A program made the translations under genes and the position numbers. DNA of 64,000 nt from Ceratothoa steindachneri (lineage: Eukaryota; Arthropoda; Malacostraca; Isopoda; Cymothoidae), in assembly GCA_963969495.1 (NCBI GenBank), contig OZ018333.1, forward strand, positions 12,567,420-12,631,419, in the 5' to 3' direction. Positions 10,430-22,464 of the stretch are shown piece after piece. The notes beneath the pieces were generated by a model. It saw nothing but the letters and a program-made list of their open reading frames with translations, searched no databases and was not told the origin of the DNA. Position 1 is the first letter of the stretch, and every line of letters begins with the position of its first letter.

Positions 10430-13400
10430 ACTGCTTAAATAATAGGGAGAAGGCCAGCCTCCCCCCAAAAGTCAACAAGTCCATCAGTCAATTTGTACGC
10501 ACTCGTCCCGAGTACAAAAGACAGGCAGGTATCGAGCCCGCCAATCCTGGTACCGGGACAGGTGTCGTGCGCGAAGATCACCCAGACTGGGAAATTCGAC
10601 AAGAATGTGCCGATCAGTCTGGGGGACGACGCGGTCGTCACAATAGGGCACTGGCAAGCGCTCCACCACATGGCGATGCGTCACACGAGTGTGTCCGATT
10701 CGGAGACGACAGAAAGCGACCTGAAGCCGTCGCGGCATTGGGGGATAGGTCCATGGGAACAGTCGCGGGGACATGGCACGCAACTTTAAGTTCCCTTCGA
10801 TCGTCTCCCATCTTCTTTGCCAAGGAGTCCGAAGATCTGCCCGTATTCCTGCCATGTAGTCGGTGTGAGGAAGAGCGAAACGCTGGTCCGGTCGCAGAGT
10901 CCTCGCGGACTCTTTGGCGCCCTCATTCCCCGCAATTCCTACATGTCCAGGAACCCAGCAGAAGATAATCTCAACATCCGCCTAGCTCACCAAAACCATG
11001 GTGTCACGGATATCGCGGAGCAGGGATGCGGAGATTCCAATGCCCCGAGAGCATTCATGGCGCTTTTGTGAGTCGTAATATAGATCACAATCCAGTCTCC
11101 GAACGGCGCACGTCGCGTAATCACCCGTACCGGGTGGTGTATTGCCACCAGCTCGGCCGTGAAGACAGACGCAGCGCCTGGTAGAGTCTCGATGACTTCA
11201 AACAGAGACGATACGGCGTGGAAGCCAACCTCCTCTTGGGACTTGGAGCCATCCGTATACACTGGCACGGTTCCAGCGTGACACGATGTGTGCTCCAAAA
11301 AGGTCGAACGCAATACTCTCGGCGCCTTTCAAGCTTTGGGAGCAGAGGCGTGGCGACAAATAGCCTAATGTGGTACCCTCCAGGGTGACGTCCTGGGCAG
11401 AACCAGGAACGCCACCGGCCCGAGAGCTATGTCTAGCTCTCGAAGGAGTTTCCTGGACCCGAAACCAAAAGGGCTTAGGGTATGACTGGCGTCTCTCGGC
11501 GGCATAGGCAGCGTCAAGATCAGCTGAGGATGCAGTAAAAGCTGTTGGCAGCTGAGGGAGGCACCGGGCTCGCGCGAACAGGCGAGTGATGCACTGCACG
11601 CAGCGTAGAGCGAGTGGCATCTCCACTGTATCGACCAACAGGCTCTAAATGGGGAAGGTGCGGAAGGTACCGGTCGCAAGGCGAAGGCCGGTGTGGTAGA
11701 TCGAATCCACCTTCCGCAATAAACGCTCGGGTGCGGATGCATAAAACTCGCATCCGTAGTCGAGCTTCGAACGAACAAAGGATCAATAAAAAAGTAGGGC
11801 AGTAGCCCTATCAGCGCCTCAAGCGCTGAACGTCACGGAACGGAAAATATCCATGGCGCGGGTACAAGAGACCCTAAGGATGCGAATATGAGCCTCCCAG
11901 GTAAGGCGTCGGTGGAATACAAGACCAAGGAAACGGTGCGACTCAACCACATCCAGGCGCACACCATTAAGAAACAAATCTGGGTCGGGGTGAATCCTTA
12001 GATGGCGGCAGAAGTGCACCACCTTAGTCTTGGCCAAAGAAAACCGAAACCTGTCCGCTTCGGCATAGCGAGAGACGCGGTTCAATGCCTGTTGGAGTCG
12101 ACGCTCCAGAGTTGGCATCTGGGCCGCGCCAAAAGAGATCGAAAGGTCGTCCACGTAGAGCGTAGCGAGAACATCTGCCGGCAAAGAGTGTGACACTGAG
12201 GACACTTCCCTGCGGGACACCCTCTTCCTGCTCCTTTGGGCCGGAGAGAGCTCCCCCCAACCGTATGCAGAATCGACGATCTCGCAAAAATTCAGATATA
12301 AAGACTGGGAGGCGTCCCCTCGCCCCCATCGTGCGGAGTCTCCATGATACCGTATCGCCATGCGGTATCATAGGCCTTCTCCAGATCGAAAAATACCGGG
12401 GCGTAGTGCTGTCTACGAAGAATGCCTCGCAGACGGCATTTTCCAGTCGGAGCAGAGCATCCGACGTGGAGTGGAACTTGCGGAAGCTGCACCGTGCAGG
12501 AGACAGATGGCCTCCGCTTTTCAGGAAAAAGGCTAGTCTAACATTTACCAATTTCTCCATCAACTTGCACACGCAAGAGGTTAGAGAGATTGGGCGGAAA
12601 CCGGTCGGAGTAGAGTGATCTCTCCCCGGCGATTCGCCAAGAATCCGGGAGAAGACCCTCCACCCAGATCCTGTTTAACAAATCTAACAGAAAGACCATG
12701 CCTCGCTCACCCATGTGTCGAAGCATGGCGTACATGAGATCATCCGGACCATGGGCGGTGTCCACGCACGAAGCGAGAGCGGAGCGCAACTCACTCACAG
12801 TAAACCCGTCGTTGAAGAGTTTTCCGCCTCTGAAGGGAAATTCCAGCCGGCGGCCTTCCGCGATATCACGACGTGAATTGAATGCTGGCAGAGCAGCATC
12901 CCGGCTCGAGAATGCGGAAAAAGCGGTCGCGAAGGATTCCGTTACGACGCGGGGTCCGAGATTGCGGTCCCATTCTCCTGGAGAACGGGAGGGGAGGCCT
13001 GCGAGAACTTGCCCCGAATCCTTTTGACTCGCTTCCACACCTCTGCTAAAGGAGTCTTCCCGTAAAGTGAAGACACGTATGCCCGCCATAAAGAGCGGCG
13101 GGCGTGCTTCGAAATATACCGGAACCTAGCCCTAGCCCGACGAAATTCAGCGACAGTGAAATCGTTAGGGCGGCGCTTATAGAGCATGTAGGCATAAAGC
13201 TTCTGTTTAAGGGCCGTCTCACACTCGCCCGACCACCATGGGAGTGGTCGGCGTGCAAAACGGCCAGACGTTCTAGGAATAGTAGTCAGGCCCGCGGCGA
13301 TGAGGTTGCAGGAGAAGAACTCAACGGCCTCGTCTACCGACCTATACTTCTCAACTGAGATAGATAATTCATTCATTTCCTGAAATGCAGGCCACCGCGC

Positions 13401-14095
13401 CCGCGCCAAGCACCACCGAGGTGGTCTCTCAGGCGGCAGGTGCCCTGAAAATCATATTTGAATGGGAAAGTGATCACTACCATGGAGGTCATCGACCACC
13501 CCCCAATCAAAATCAGGCTGTGCATCCGAAGAGCACAAAGATAGGTCAAGGCAAGAAAATGAAGCAGTTCTCGGACAGTGATGCGTGAACACATCTACGT
13601 TTAGGACACCTATCTCAAGCTCTTTGATCAGATCGGAAAGGACTTGTCCCCTGGGATTTATTGAGTAATCTCCCCAGAGAGGATGCCTGCCGTTCAGATC
13701 TCCAAGCAAGAGATAGGGCCTCGGCAACCGTGCCACGACGCGGCGGAAGTCCCCCGCGTCGAAGTCAGCTGACGGTGGAATGTACGCAGAAATCAGAGTC
13801 TACCTCTTATCCAGGTGCAGCTGCACAGCCACTGCCTGAAAGGAGGTATCTAAAGAGAAAGAAAGAGAGGAGACATCATACCGGGTGTAAACCGCGCATC
13901 CCCCAGCCCAGCCATCCCGCGGTGGTGGTGGCGCAAGACCCTTATACCCCGGGAGGGCGGGCAGGGGGCACGCGCCTAGCATGGTCTCCTGCAAAAAGAT
14001 AGCTAACGGGGAACGGGACGAGACGAGCCTCCGCAGCTTCTGCCAGTTGGCCCGGAGTCCTAAGTAATTCCATTGAAGGAATATGCCGTCCATGC
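10430..14095 (-). pseudogene. Copy B ORF2: endonuclease-RT-RNase H (broken)
   Basis: The endonuclease is at about 14093-13452, with FLQWN, IFLQET, LLGDLNGRHPLWGD, LDLSLCSSDAQPDFD and GSDHFPI, covering the expected catalytic Asn, Glu, Asp and His positions. The RT fingers and palm are at about 13409-12000, with PQGSVLSVTLF and YVDDLSISFGAAQ. The RNase H first block YTDGSKSQEEVGF is near 11250. A block of RNase H after the third acidic residue is lost in a frameshift near 11080-10990. The C-terminal zinc motif (CDDRVVPQTDRH) is near 10640. Several frameshifts separate these blocks, and the RT lacks about 60 bases near 12180, just after YVDD on the element map. Confidence 0.83.
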
Positions 14096-14460
14096 CTAGC
14101 TCGGAGGAGACGCGGGGGCTCTCCTCGAATAGAAGACCCTCACGGGAATGGCCGTACGATTCTCGGAGGCAGAACCCCGTCGCTGTTGTCTGGATAAAGC
14201 GCTGTCGCCTTCGACGACTTATTGGGGGAGGTTGGGCTCGCCATGCGAGTCTTTTCCTCCCTCCGCCTCGAAACCTTAGGCGGTCGTTGTGGCTAACGGG
14301 GGACAGCTTTAGGATTCCCGGAAGATGGCCTAGCGGCCCACTTCAGGGGTGTTGCCTCATGTGAGTCTAACGACTCGGTGGAGGCGCGTGGCCGTTTCGC
14401 CTTACGTGAAACGGTCACGCTGGGGGAAGAGGGGGAAGCCCTGGTTTTAGCCGTGGCTGG

Positions 14461-16462
14461 CTATGAACCCTTTTTGCCGCCAGCTTTACCAGGGGAGCGC
14501 CCGGGTTGAGTAGAGCCCGCAGAAGGGCTCTGAATTGGCACGGAAACAACCGTGCTCGTTGGCCTGGATGGGCCAGGAGCAGAGGGTGCCTTTCTAACTA
14601 TTGAGGCATATGACGACCCAGGCAGAGCCGGGCGCGCCAGGACAAAGTCCTTAGCTTCGCGGAATGAGAGTCGATCCTGGGCCTGAACGGCCAGGATTTC
14701 TTTCTCAAGGAGATATGCACCACATTGCTTCGAAGAAGCAGGGTGCGGCTCTCCGCAATTGACACACTTGGCCACACACGATTTGAACTTATCGCGTGCG
14801 GCCTTGGAGCAATTTACACAAACCTCGGGTGACCCCGACTTTGCACGTCTACAAGAACGATTCGTATGGCCGAAGCGGTGACAGTAATAGCACAACCGCG
14901 GCAGTGGCACGAATGCCTTCACGCGGTATCGGTACCAACCGGCATGCACCGACTCAGGGAGCTTGTCACAGTCGAACGTGACGAAGAGTGTAGGGGTGGG
15001 TCTCGAGGCCCTTCCCTGTTTTCTCATCACACGTTCGACCTTGACCGCCCCATGGTCGGCCAGCTCTAAGGTGATGTCCTCAATGGAGTAGTAAACGAGT
15101 TCCCTCACATAAACTACTCCTTTCACAAAGTTCATGGTAGAGTGCGGCGTCACACTCACCGGGGTGGCATCAAGTGTCCGAAGAGCACTTATCTTGGCCA
15201 CCTCGGCGGGATTCGCCGCATTCGCCAGAAGGCTGCCGTCCGAGAAACGGGTCACCTTCGGCTCTCTACCAATTGCACGAGATAATCCTCTCCTCTGATG
15301 GATCATGTTGCCCTTGGACAACATGGTGCCATCAGTGGAGCGAATAACGAGGAAGCGTTTAAAGTCAGGTAACCTCTGAATCAGAAGCCCCGATGTCATC
15401 GAGCCTCCGCCTTGTGCACTTTTATTCTTTGTCATAGTCAGGGGCTCCGCACCCGGGGGGGGGGGGGCAGAAGGGCCAGATGTGCCGATATTAGCTTCAT
15501 CGCTTACCAAAGTGGCAGCAGACCCATCCGTCCCCGCAAACCCCGCGGATGGTGAGGAGCCCCGAGTCTTCTTAGTCTTTTTCTTTTTCTGAGAGGAGGG
15601 CGGGGAATGAACCCGCTTCTCACCTCCGGCGGCAAAAGCCCCTAGGCCAGATGGACTGGCCTCAGCCAGGTCCTTCTCCGAAATGGAGAAGGTCCTGGTG
15701 GTCGCAGGGGCACCGGTCGGAGGAAATCCCTCCCCTCCTTGTACTGCCTCAGAAACCATAGCCGTTTGAGAAGGACCTTGCATAGGGGCGGTTTCGGGTT
15801 TGGTTTTTGGCGCCGAGCACGGATTATCCCCCATGGAAGGTCCTACCGTCTGAGGCTGGGTTTCCTCAAGGACCATGTCTATCACAGGAGGGGCCTCCAG
15901 TTGGCCATCCCCTCCCAGGACATCCCAGGTCCCCTTGGCAGTGTCACCAGTCTTTTGTGGGGAGGCACAGGCCTTGACCCCAGCAAGGTTTAAAATTCTT
16001 GCCAGCAGGTCTTTTGAGGGAAGCAACCGAAGGGGCCTGGCTTCCCTCTCCCCCCTAAGGGGGTTTGCCCTACCGAGCCGCTTCGATGGGGAGCGGTTGT
16101 CTATGGGCTGCCTCCAGGCTTTCTTGGCAGTCCCCTTGGAAAGAAAAGGGGGAACTGCCACTGGAAGCAGGGAGGTGCCCAAAAGCACCTTCAGAGAAGG
16201 GGGTGAGGGGGGAGTCCCCTACACCCGTAGGCGTAGGAGAGGAGTAATCCTCCTCTCCAGTTAAAGAAGTATGGAGGGTCCCCTGCGCAAGCACAGGGGA
16301 AGGGACCTCCATTTTTTTCGGTGGAGCTGCCCGAGGTCGGCTCCCATGATGAGCAAGGGAAAGGTGAGGATTGTTTTTTTTTTTAGGTTGTGCATTATTG
16401 GGCATGGTGACTAAATTTTCTGCGGGACGCAATAGCTCATCACCTCTCACAGTTACCCGCAC
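14461..16462 (-). pseudogene. Copy B ORF1: best preserved gag-like protein (one frameshift)
   Basis: The longest ORF1 in the window. 16188-14461 is open for 575 codons, and an upstream 130-codon frame (16462-16070, starting MRVTVRGDELL) supplies the N-terminus after a single frameshift near 16100. Residues about 1-250 of the open part are low-complexity Pro/Ser/Ala/Lys with a KKKKTKKT basic run. About 280-425 is the conserved folded region. About 430-477 holds three knuckles, CYYCHRFGHTNRSC, CVNCSKAARDKFKSC and CVNCGEPHPASSKQC. The remainder is a Pro/Ser-rich tail. The role by family is binding of element RNA and nucleic-acid chaperone activity. In copies where both can be seen, ORF1 runs into the start of ORF2 in another frame with a short overlap. 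Confidence 0.82.
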
Positions 16463-16936
16463 TGCAAGAGGTGCTTACAGGCCTGGCAGAGCCAGGCGCC
16501 ACCATTTCGGACCACCCCTCTCGACTGGTGGCCTGGCAGTCCATCGGCATGGTGGCTCCACCTTGAACACGGCGTAAAAAGATAGATTGTGAAGAGGAGA
16601 GGAAAATGGGATGTGAGGAAGGTATGGGTGGCGATGAAGCAGGTTGTTAAAAAACCCCCATCCCGAAACGGAGCTCAGGGGTTAGGGAACGTTGTCCCCT
16701 TCCCCCTCAGCCCCGATCCGGCACGGTTGGCATGAGAAGAAGGTCAGCATCTACCCTGTGAAATTAGAGGCTGACCAGAGAAAGTTGTAAGAGAGGTTGT
16801 ATGAAAAGCGACGAAGTAGGGGAGAAATACAGGCTATCTGAAGGAAGGAAGAGAGGCTAAGCTGGGGCCGGACGGAGCGCTGGATCCCGTCAGCACGACG
16901 GCCAGGATGGCAAATCGCCGCGCCCCTTACGGGGTC

Positions 16937-17118
16937 GGTGTGAGGAAGAGCGAAACGTTGGTCTGGAATCCTCGAGGACTCTTTGGCATCCTCATCAGTG
17001 GATTCAGTCACCGCAACACATGTTCAGGGACCAAGCAGAGGATAATCTCGACAGCTGCACGGCTCGCCAAAACCGTGCCGTCACGGTTTTTCCGAATCAA
17101 GGGATGCAAAGATTCCAT
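16937..17118. repeat. About 180-bp duplication flanking copy B, right member
   Basis: Partner of 10140-10321. It starts immediately after the exact 5' end of copy B at 16936. Confidence 0.75.
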
Positions 17119-18261
17119 TTCCCCTAGAGCACTAAGGGCTCTTTGTCAGTCGCTATAAATCAAAATTCGGTCTTCGAACCTAACACGTCGCGTTATCTCC
17201 CGTACCGAGCGGTGTATTGAAACCAGTTCGGCCGTGAAGAGAGACGCAGCACCTGGCAGAGCCCCGCTGACTTCAAACAGAGGGGGTAAGGCCTGGAAGT
17301 CGACCTCATCTTCGGACTTGGAGCATTCCGTATAAAATGGCACGGTTCCAACGTGACACGAAATGTGCTCCAAAAGGGTCGAACGCAATACTCCTAGGGG
17401 TTGCCGAAACATTAGGAGCAGAGGCATGGCGAGAAATAGTCAGAGGTGGTACCATCCACTGAAGCGTCCTGGGCAGAACCAGCGGCATCACCGGCCTGAA
17501 AGCTACACCGAGTTCTCAAAGGAGTTTCCTCGCAATAAGACAAAGTGCTAAAGGTATTACTGGGGTGTCTCGGCGGCATAGGCACCGTCGAAATCAGCTG
17601 CGGATGCACTGTGTACGGCGTAGAGAGAGAGGCAACTCCGCAGCATTGACAAGTGCTCAATGTGGGACCTGCGGAAGCCACCGGTCGCCTAGAGTGGTGG
17701 ATCGAATCCACCTTCCGCAATACACACTCGGCTGCGGATGCATAAAACTAACCTTCGTAATCAAGCTTCGAACGAACCAATGATGGATAGAGAAAACAGT
17801 AGCCCTATCGCTATTCTAGGTGCTGATCGTCACGAGACGAAGAATATACATGGCGCGGGTACAAGAGACCCTAAGGGTTCGAATATGAGCCTCCCAGGTG
17901 AAGCGTCGGTCAAGTACAAGACCAAGGAAACGGTGCGATTCAACCACTTCCAGGCGAATCCCATTGAGAAACAAGTCTGGGTCAGGGTCTGGGTCAAGGT
18001 GGAGCCATGGATGGCAGCAGAAGTTCACCACCTTAGTTTTGGCCAAGGAATACCGAAACCTGTGAGTTCAGGATAGCGAGAGACGCGGTTCAATGCCTGT
18101 TGGAGTCGACGCTCCAGAGTTGGCATCTGGGCCGCGCCATAAGAGATCGAAAGGTCGTCCACATAGAGCGTAGCGACAACATCTTCCGGCAGCACCGAAG
18201 TGATGCCGTTGATGCTCAAGGAAGAGAGTAAGACACGGGGGACACCCTCTTCCTGCTCCAT
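16937..18261 (-). mobile_element. I-like LINE copy C, segment 2 (RNase H to RT palm)
   Basis: Continuation of copy C beyond copy B: RNase H remnants at 17427-17150, then RT thumb and palm at 18261-17816 with YVDDLSISYGAAQ. It shares the same old variants as 9481-10321. It stops at CTTCCTGCTCC, where a 3'-UTR-only insertion begins. Confidence 0.83.
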
Positions 18262-18475
18262 TCTTTTAAAAACTTTAAGAGCACATCTGGCGACTGGCTA
18301 CTAGGGCAGATGTCACCGTACTCACACAAGAGCCTAATACTAGCTATATTACCCCCCCCCCCCATAATAGTATGTAAAGAATAACGATAAAAAGTACAAA
18401 GGCTAACAAAAAGGTAACAGGAAGGAAGCTTGCTCCGGCGTCGGGGGTTGTCTCACCTCCCCACTTCCTGATCAT
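18262..18475 (-). mobile_element. 3'-UTR-only I-like insertion in copy C
   Basis: About 210 bases corresponding only to the element 3' UTR (T-rich start, ATCTGGCGACTGGCTACTAGGG block, C-tract near 18353). It is flanked by CTTCCTGCTCCATT on the left and CTTCCTGATCATT on the right, which fits a 13-14-bp target-site duplication. This is an extreme 5' truncation, typical of target-primed reverse transcription. RT coding of copy C resumes immediately to its right. Confidence 0.82.
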
Positions 18476-19075
18476 TGGGCCGGAGAGGGCTACCTCCACC
18501 CGTACGCGGAATCGACGATCTCGCAAAAATTCAGATATAAACATTGGGAGGCGTCCCCTCGCCCCCATCGTGTGGAGTCTCCATGATACTGTATCGCCAT
18601 GCGGTATCATAGGCCTTCTCCAGATCGAAAAACACCGTGGCGTAGTGCCCTACGAAGGAAGGCCTCGCAGACGGCATTTTCCAGTCAGAGCAGAGCAACC
18701 GACGTGGAGTGGAACTTCATGAAGCTAGATGGCCTCCGCTGACCCTCCCCCTACAAAAATAAGAAGATATTCTAAAATTTGCCAATTTCTTCATCAACTT
18801 GCACATTCAGAAGGTTAGAGAGATTGGGTGGGAACACTCCTAGGTAGAGTGATCCCTCTCCTCCTGTTTGCGAAAAGCGAGCACAGTAGCGATTCAACAG
18901 GAATCTTGGAGGATACCCTCTACCCAGATCCTGTTAAAACAAGTCTAACAGAAAGGCCATGCCTCGCTCACCCAGTTGTCGAAGCATGGCGTATGGGACA
19001 TCGTCCGGACCATGAGCGGAATCCGTTCACGAAGCGAGAGTAGAACGCAGCTCACTTAGAGTAAGCCTGTCGTTA
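18476..19075 (-). mobile_element. I-like LINE copy C, segment 3 (RT fingers)
   Basis: RT sequence continuing from segment 2 (GDTVSWRLHTMGARGRLPMF and upstream RT blocks) up to CCTGTCGTT at 19075, where LINE D begins. The remainder of copy C, toward its 5' end, is not found in the window, so C was 5'-truncated or lost that part. Confidence 0.78.
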
Positions 19076-20497
19076 CATAGTTACATAGATACACAGATCA
19101 CACGGGCCTTACGGCCCTGACTAAGGCGATCTGGCCTTAAGTCTACAGCACATAGAATAGTAGAAGCAAGGATCGAACAGATGTAGGCTCTTCCCAACCT
19201 TCCACTCCCTGTAAGTGAGGAAGCTTTTTATTACATCCAGAGTAGCTCTTTTACCCTGAAGCTTTAAATCATGTCCACGGGTGGGACACTGCCCTGTTAG
19301 TGTGAACAGGTTATTGACATTAACATGGTTAAATCCTTGAAGTATTTTGAAGCACTCGATACGCTGCCCCCTTAGTCTTCGTTTTCTAACGGAAAATAGA
19401 TGGGTTTTTTTAACCTCTCGTGGTAAGGTTTGTTCCGTAATGACGGGATAAGTTTTGTCGCTCTGTGTTGTACAACTTCTAATTTATTTATGTCTTTTAA
19501 TAAGTAAGGGCCCCAGAACTGTACAGCGTATTCGAGATGGGGTCTGATAATACTTTTATATAGTGGCATAATTACCTCCTCGCTTTTATAAGTAAAGTTT
19601 CTTTTTATAAATCCTAGTGCTGTGTTAGCTTTGTTTGCAGCAGCTGCGCATTGGTTTGATGTTTTTAAGTTTTTTGAAATTACTACTCTTGAATCTTTAA
19701 CTTGCAGGGTTGTGTTTATTAAGTCGCCTTGGATTGTATAGTTGTATTTTTTGTTCCGCACTGAAGGATTTGGCATTTGCTATTTTTCTGACCATTAAGT
19801 AGTTTTATTTATATTAGCTTGCAGGCTAGCCCTGTCTTCTTCGCATAATACTGAGTTAGATATTTTTGTGTCATCTGCAAACTTAGATATGATATTATTT
19901 ATTCCAACGTCTATGTTATTGATGTATATAGTAAATAAAATAGGCCACAGGACTGATCCCTGAGGAACACCACTGGTAACAGATACCCAGTCAGATTCCT
20001 CACCATTTATTATCACTCTCTGTTTCCTGTTTTTTAACCAGCTACTAATCCACCCGTATATATTGTCATTAATTACTAGCGTATGTACTTTGTTCATGAG
20101 TTTCTGGTGGAGAACTTTGTCGAATGCTTTAGTGAAGTCTAGGTATATTATATCTAATGATTTAGTATCGTTATATAGGTTGAAAAGGTTAGGGTAAAAG
20201 TCAATTAGGTTTGTTAAACACGATCTCTTAGACCTAAAGCTATGCTGGCTATCTCGTATTAGGTTATTGTTTTCAAGGAACTCTACAAGTTTGTCTCTAG
20301 TGATTGTTTCGAGCAACTTTCTAACTATTGAGGTTAAGCTAATGGGTCTGTAATTACCGGCCTGGTTTTTACACCCTCTTAAAAATAGGTTTGATATTAG
20401 CTTCCCTCCAATTATCAAGGATGATCTCATAAATGAGAGCAAGTGACTCTGCTACCTCATTCTGGACATGTTTTAAGATTTTAGGGAAAAATTTATA
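19076..20497 (-). mobile_element. LINE D (CR1/L2-type), RT and 3' end
   Basis: A different LINE, on the minus strand. Its 3' end at 19076 carries a CTATGTAA-type short tandem repeat instead of poly-A, as in the CR1 group. The RT reads [34 protein letters not shown] and FADDTKIS in 20442-19795. A further C-terminal segment (RPHLEYAVQFWGPY, HRATKLIPSLR) follows in a second frame at 19776-19372. It is broken by at least one frameshift near 19790. The upstream part of the same copy continues at 20978-21282 beyond an inserted CR1 tail. Confidence 0.85.
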
Positions 20498-20977
20498 AGA
20501 ACATAAGAAAAGAAGGAGACTGCAAAAGACCATTCATGGCCTACACTCCGCAGCTCCTGTTCCAGTTAACACACAAAAGATTTCTTACCAGAGAAAAGTC
20601 ATCAACATTGTCACCCTTTAAGGAGTTCGTCAGATCTAATCTACAATATACATAAAATGCATCCAGAGGATTATGTCCATTCATGCAACCACAAAATATA
20701 ATCTCCCCACTCCTTAGAAAAATATATACATATGTACATAAAAAAAAGTCAGTCCCATCTAGCAGCTTCATCCATATATTTATCTAATCTATTCTTAAAA
20801 CTACCCAGAGAGTAGGCTTCTATCACATGTCTAGTGAGCCTATTCCATTCATCTACCACACGATTTGTAAACCAATTCCTCCCAATCTCCTTCCTAAACC
20901 TATACTTATCAAGTTTAAACCCATTGCTACGTGTCCTGTCATGTTCACTAAGTATAAGAACTTTACCCAGATCCCCT
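20498..20977 (-). mobile_element. 5'-truncated CR1 tail inserted in LINE D
   Basis: The 3' UTR and last RT codons (DLGKVLILSEHDRT, NGFKLDKYRFRKEIGRNWFTN) of the CR1 family that is near full-length at 30.7-34.9 kb. The 3' end carries the TTCTTATG-type terminal repeat at 20498. It splits LINE D between the GLDK and FFPKIL codons with a short ATAAA duplication. A near-identical segment including the LINE D flank exists at 30108-30673. Confidence 0.85.
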
Positions 20978-21282
20978 TTATCAAGGCCAGGAGTCTTGTA
21001 CAAGTTCATTTTATTTAATTTATCGATTACTAGTTGTGAATTTACTTCAAGGCTCCTTAGTGATGGGTGTCTGACCTGTATAACCTCGTTGGTATCGTTA
21101 TTAGTATATCCTATGGTGAAAACTGAACTGAAAAACTCGTTTAAGATATTAGCCATACCCATATCATCTGAAATAATTACACCCGCTTGGTTTTTCAAAG
21201 GTCCAATCCCGCATCTAATTTGCCTATTTCTATTAATATAAGTATAGAAATATTTGGGATTAGTGGTGCTTGCTTTCGCAAT
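20978..21282 (-). mobile_element. LINE D, upstream RT segment
   Basis: Reads NPKYFYTYINRNRQIRCGIGPL, then NILNEFFSSVFT and VIDKLNKMNLYKTPG, the region just N-terminal to the RT fingers in CR1/L2 elements. It joins in order to 20497 once the inserted CR1 tail is removed. It ends at 21282 where the terminal inverted repeat of a Penelope-like remnant starts. Confidence 0.8.
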
Positions 21283-21368
21283 TTGTCACGCCAGCTTCAG
21301 TCGAACACTAAGAATACATGCCATCACACCAAGCGTGCAATATATAATTATAGTTTACAGAGATCCTA
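21283..21368. repeat. PLE-1 inverted repeat, left arm
   Basis: The arm beginning TGTCACGCCAGCTTCAGTCG matches the reverse complement of 22150-22237 with a few differences, including the shared CGAACACTAAGAATACATG. Confidence 0.8.
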
Positions 21369-22149
21369 ATCAGGGGGCGTGAATTTAAGTTCATTAAGGA
21401 TATCTTTTAAGATTAGATCTTTGACGTAGGGGCTGCATTTAGATTGCCCATCCGAAAGGTTAAAATTTGGGATTTCATCTATAAGGGTGGAGTCAAAACC
21501 TTTCATTTGCGGAAGTCCTTACATGGATAGATTAGTTTGGCCTGTGGGAAGTCTATCGTGTGATTAAAGTTGTTACTAATGCGTGAAAAGACTAGAGGCT
21601 CTGTTCCCCTGTCTAATGTCTCCTTTGTGTTCGTATATTCTCTTATGCAGGTTTCTTAGTGTTTCGCCTATGTAAAATAAAGGGCAGTTAATTTCTTGAC
21701 ACAGGATTAAAAAGACTCCTGCTTCGTTCGTATGGAATGATTTTTTAATGGTCGAAGGGTATTTAAAAGTGGGCAGTTAAGGGAGAGGATACTATTTAAA
21801 CCTTTCAGTAATGGAGAACATGGACGGGAGAGGCAGTTTCTTTTAGTATCTGGGTTCCTACTTTTAGGGAAATAGAAGTTTGACTTGGCCTTGGATAAGC
21901 ATTCATTGATGATATGGAGGGGATATTTTAGTTCTATAAATGTACAGGTGATGAAAGTAATTTCATCGGACAAGAAACATAATCGAGCTACCTTCTCTGT
22001 ATACCATAAAACCACTAATTCAAATTCTTACATCAATTTTTACTCTTGTCATGATATAAAAATTTAAAAAAGCAATTGTAATGTCTGTTTTGGAGAGGTT
22101 TTAGAATCTGTGACCCATGTTTGTTGTCGGATGAAATAATCTAATTGGA

Positions 22150-22237
22150 TCTCTGTAAACCATATATATATTGTACGCTTGGTGGATAGCATGTATTCTT
22201 AGTGTTCGACTGAGGCTGGCATGACAAACTCCATGAT
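22150..22237. repeat. PLE-1 inverted repeat, right arm
   Basis: Partner of 21283-21368; contains CATGTATTCTTAGTGTTCG. Confidence 0.8.
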
Positions 22238-22240
22238 AAA

Positions 22241-22464
22241 ACTGTTCTTGAGATAATAAACTACTACGCTCCCCCACAGTGGTTTTATTTAGATATTTGG
22301 AATCTGTCATTAGATTTAACAATTGTTCTGATATATATCTATAAAAATCTATCTATAATATATATATATATGGGGTCTGTCAATAAGGTCGCTCGATTTT
22401 TAAATGTAACTAAAACAAGTTGTGTGTGATATATGCACTCAATTTATTTTAAATTTGAAAGTAC
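22241..22464. other. AT-rich linker with short (TA)n
   Basis: Holds a short TA microsatellite near 22359-22372, and GGGGTCTGTCAATAAGG near 22373 that looks like a transposon end, although I find no matching partner. No coding sequence is seen. Confidence 0.45.

Larger units (their letters stand above)
10322..16936 (-). mobile_element. I-like LINE copy B inserted in copy C
   Basis: A near full-length copy. Its 5' end (minus strand CCCCGTAAGGGG at 16936) equals that of copy A. The 3' UTR is present from about 10330 but lacks the terminal 150 or so bases and the poly-A found in other copies, so the right-to-left order ends abruptly inside the UTR. It separates two parts of copy C, which makes it younger than C. 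Confidence 0.88.
21283..22240 (-). mobile_element. Penelope-like element remnant 1 with GIY-YIG domain
   Basis: The minus-strand reading gives the C-terminal part of a PLE protein: a linker with SKAKSNFYFPKSR at 22015-21707, then, after a one-base frame change, a GIY-YIG endonuclease motif (FLILCQEINCPLFYIGET, LRNLHKRIYEHKGDIRQGN) at about 21700-21590, and a C-terminus (LILKDILNELKF) ending at about 21371. Several frameshifts show it is dead. The region is bounded by inverted repeats (21283-21368 and about 22150-22237), as often seen for Penelope terminal repeats. Confidence 0.75.

Noticed and set aside
22373..22400. Mariner-type terminal repeat (GGGGTCTGTCAATAAGG)
   Set aside because: No inverted partner or transposase was found nearby.
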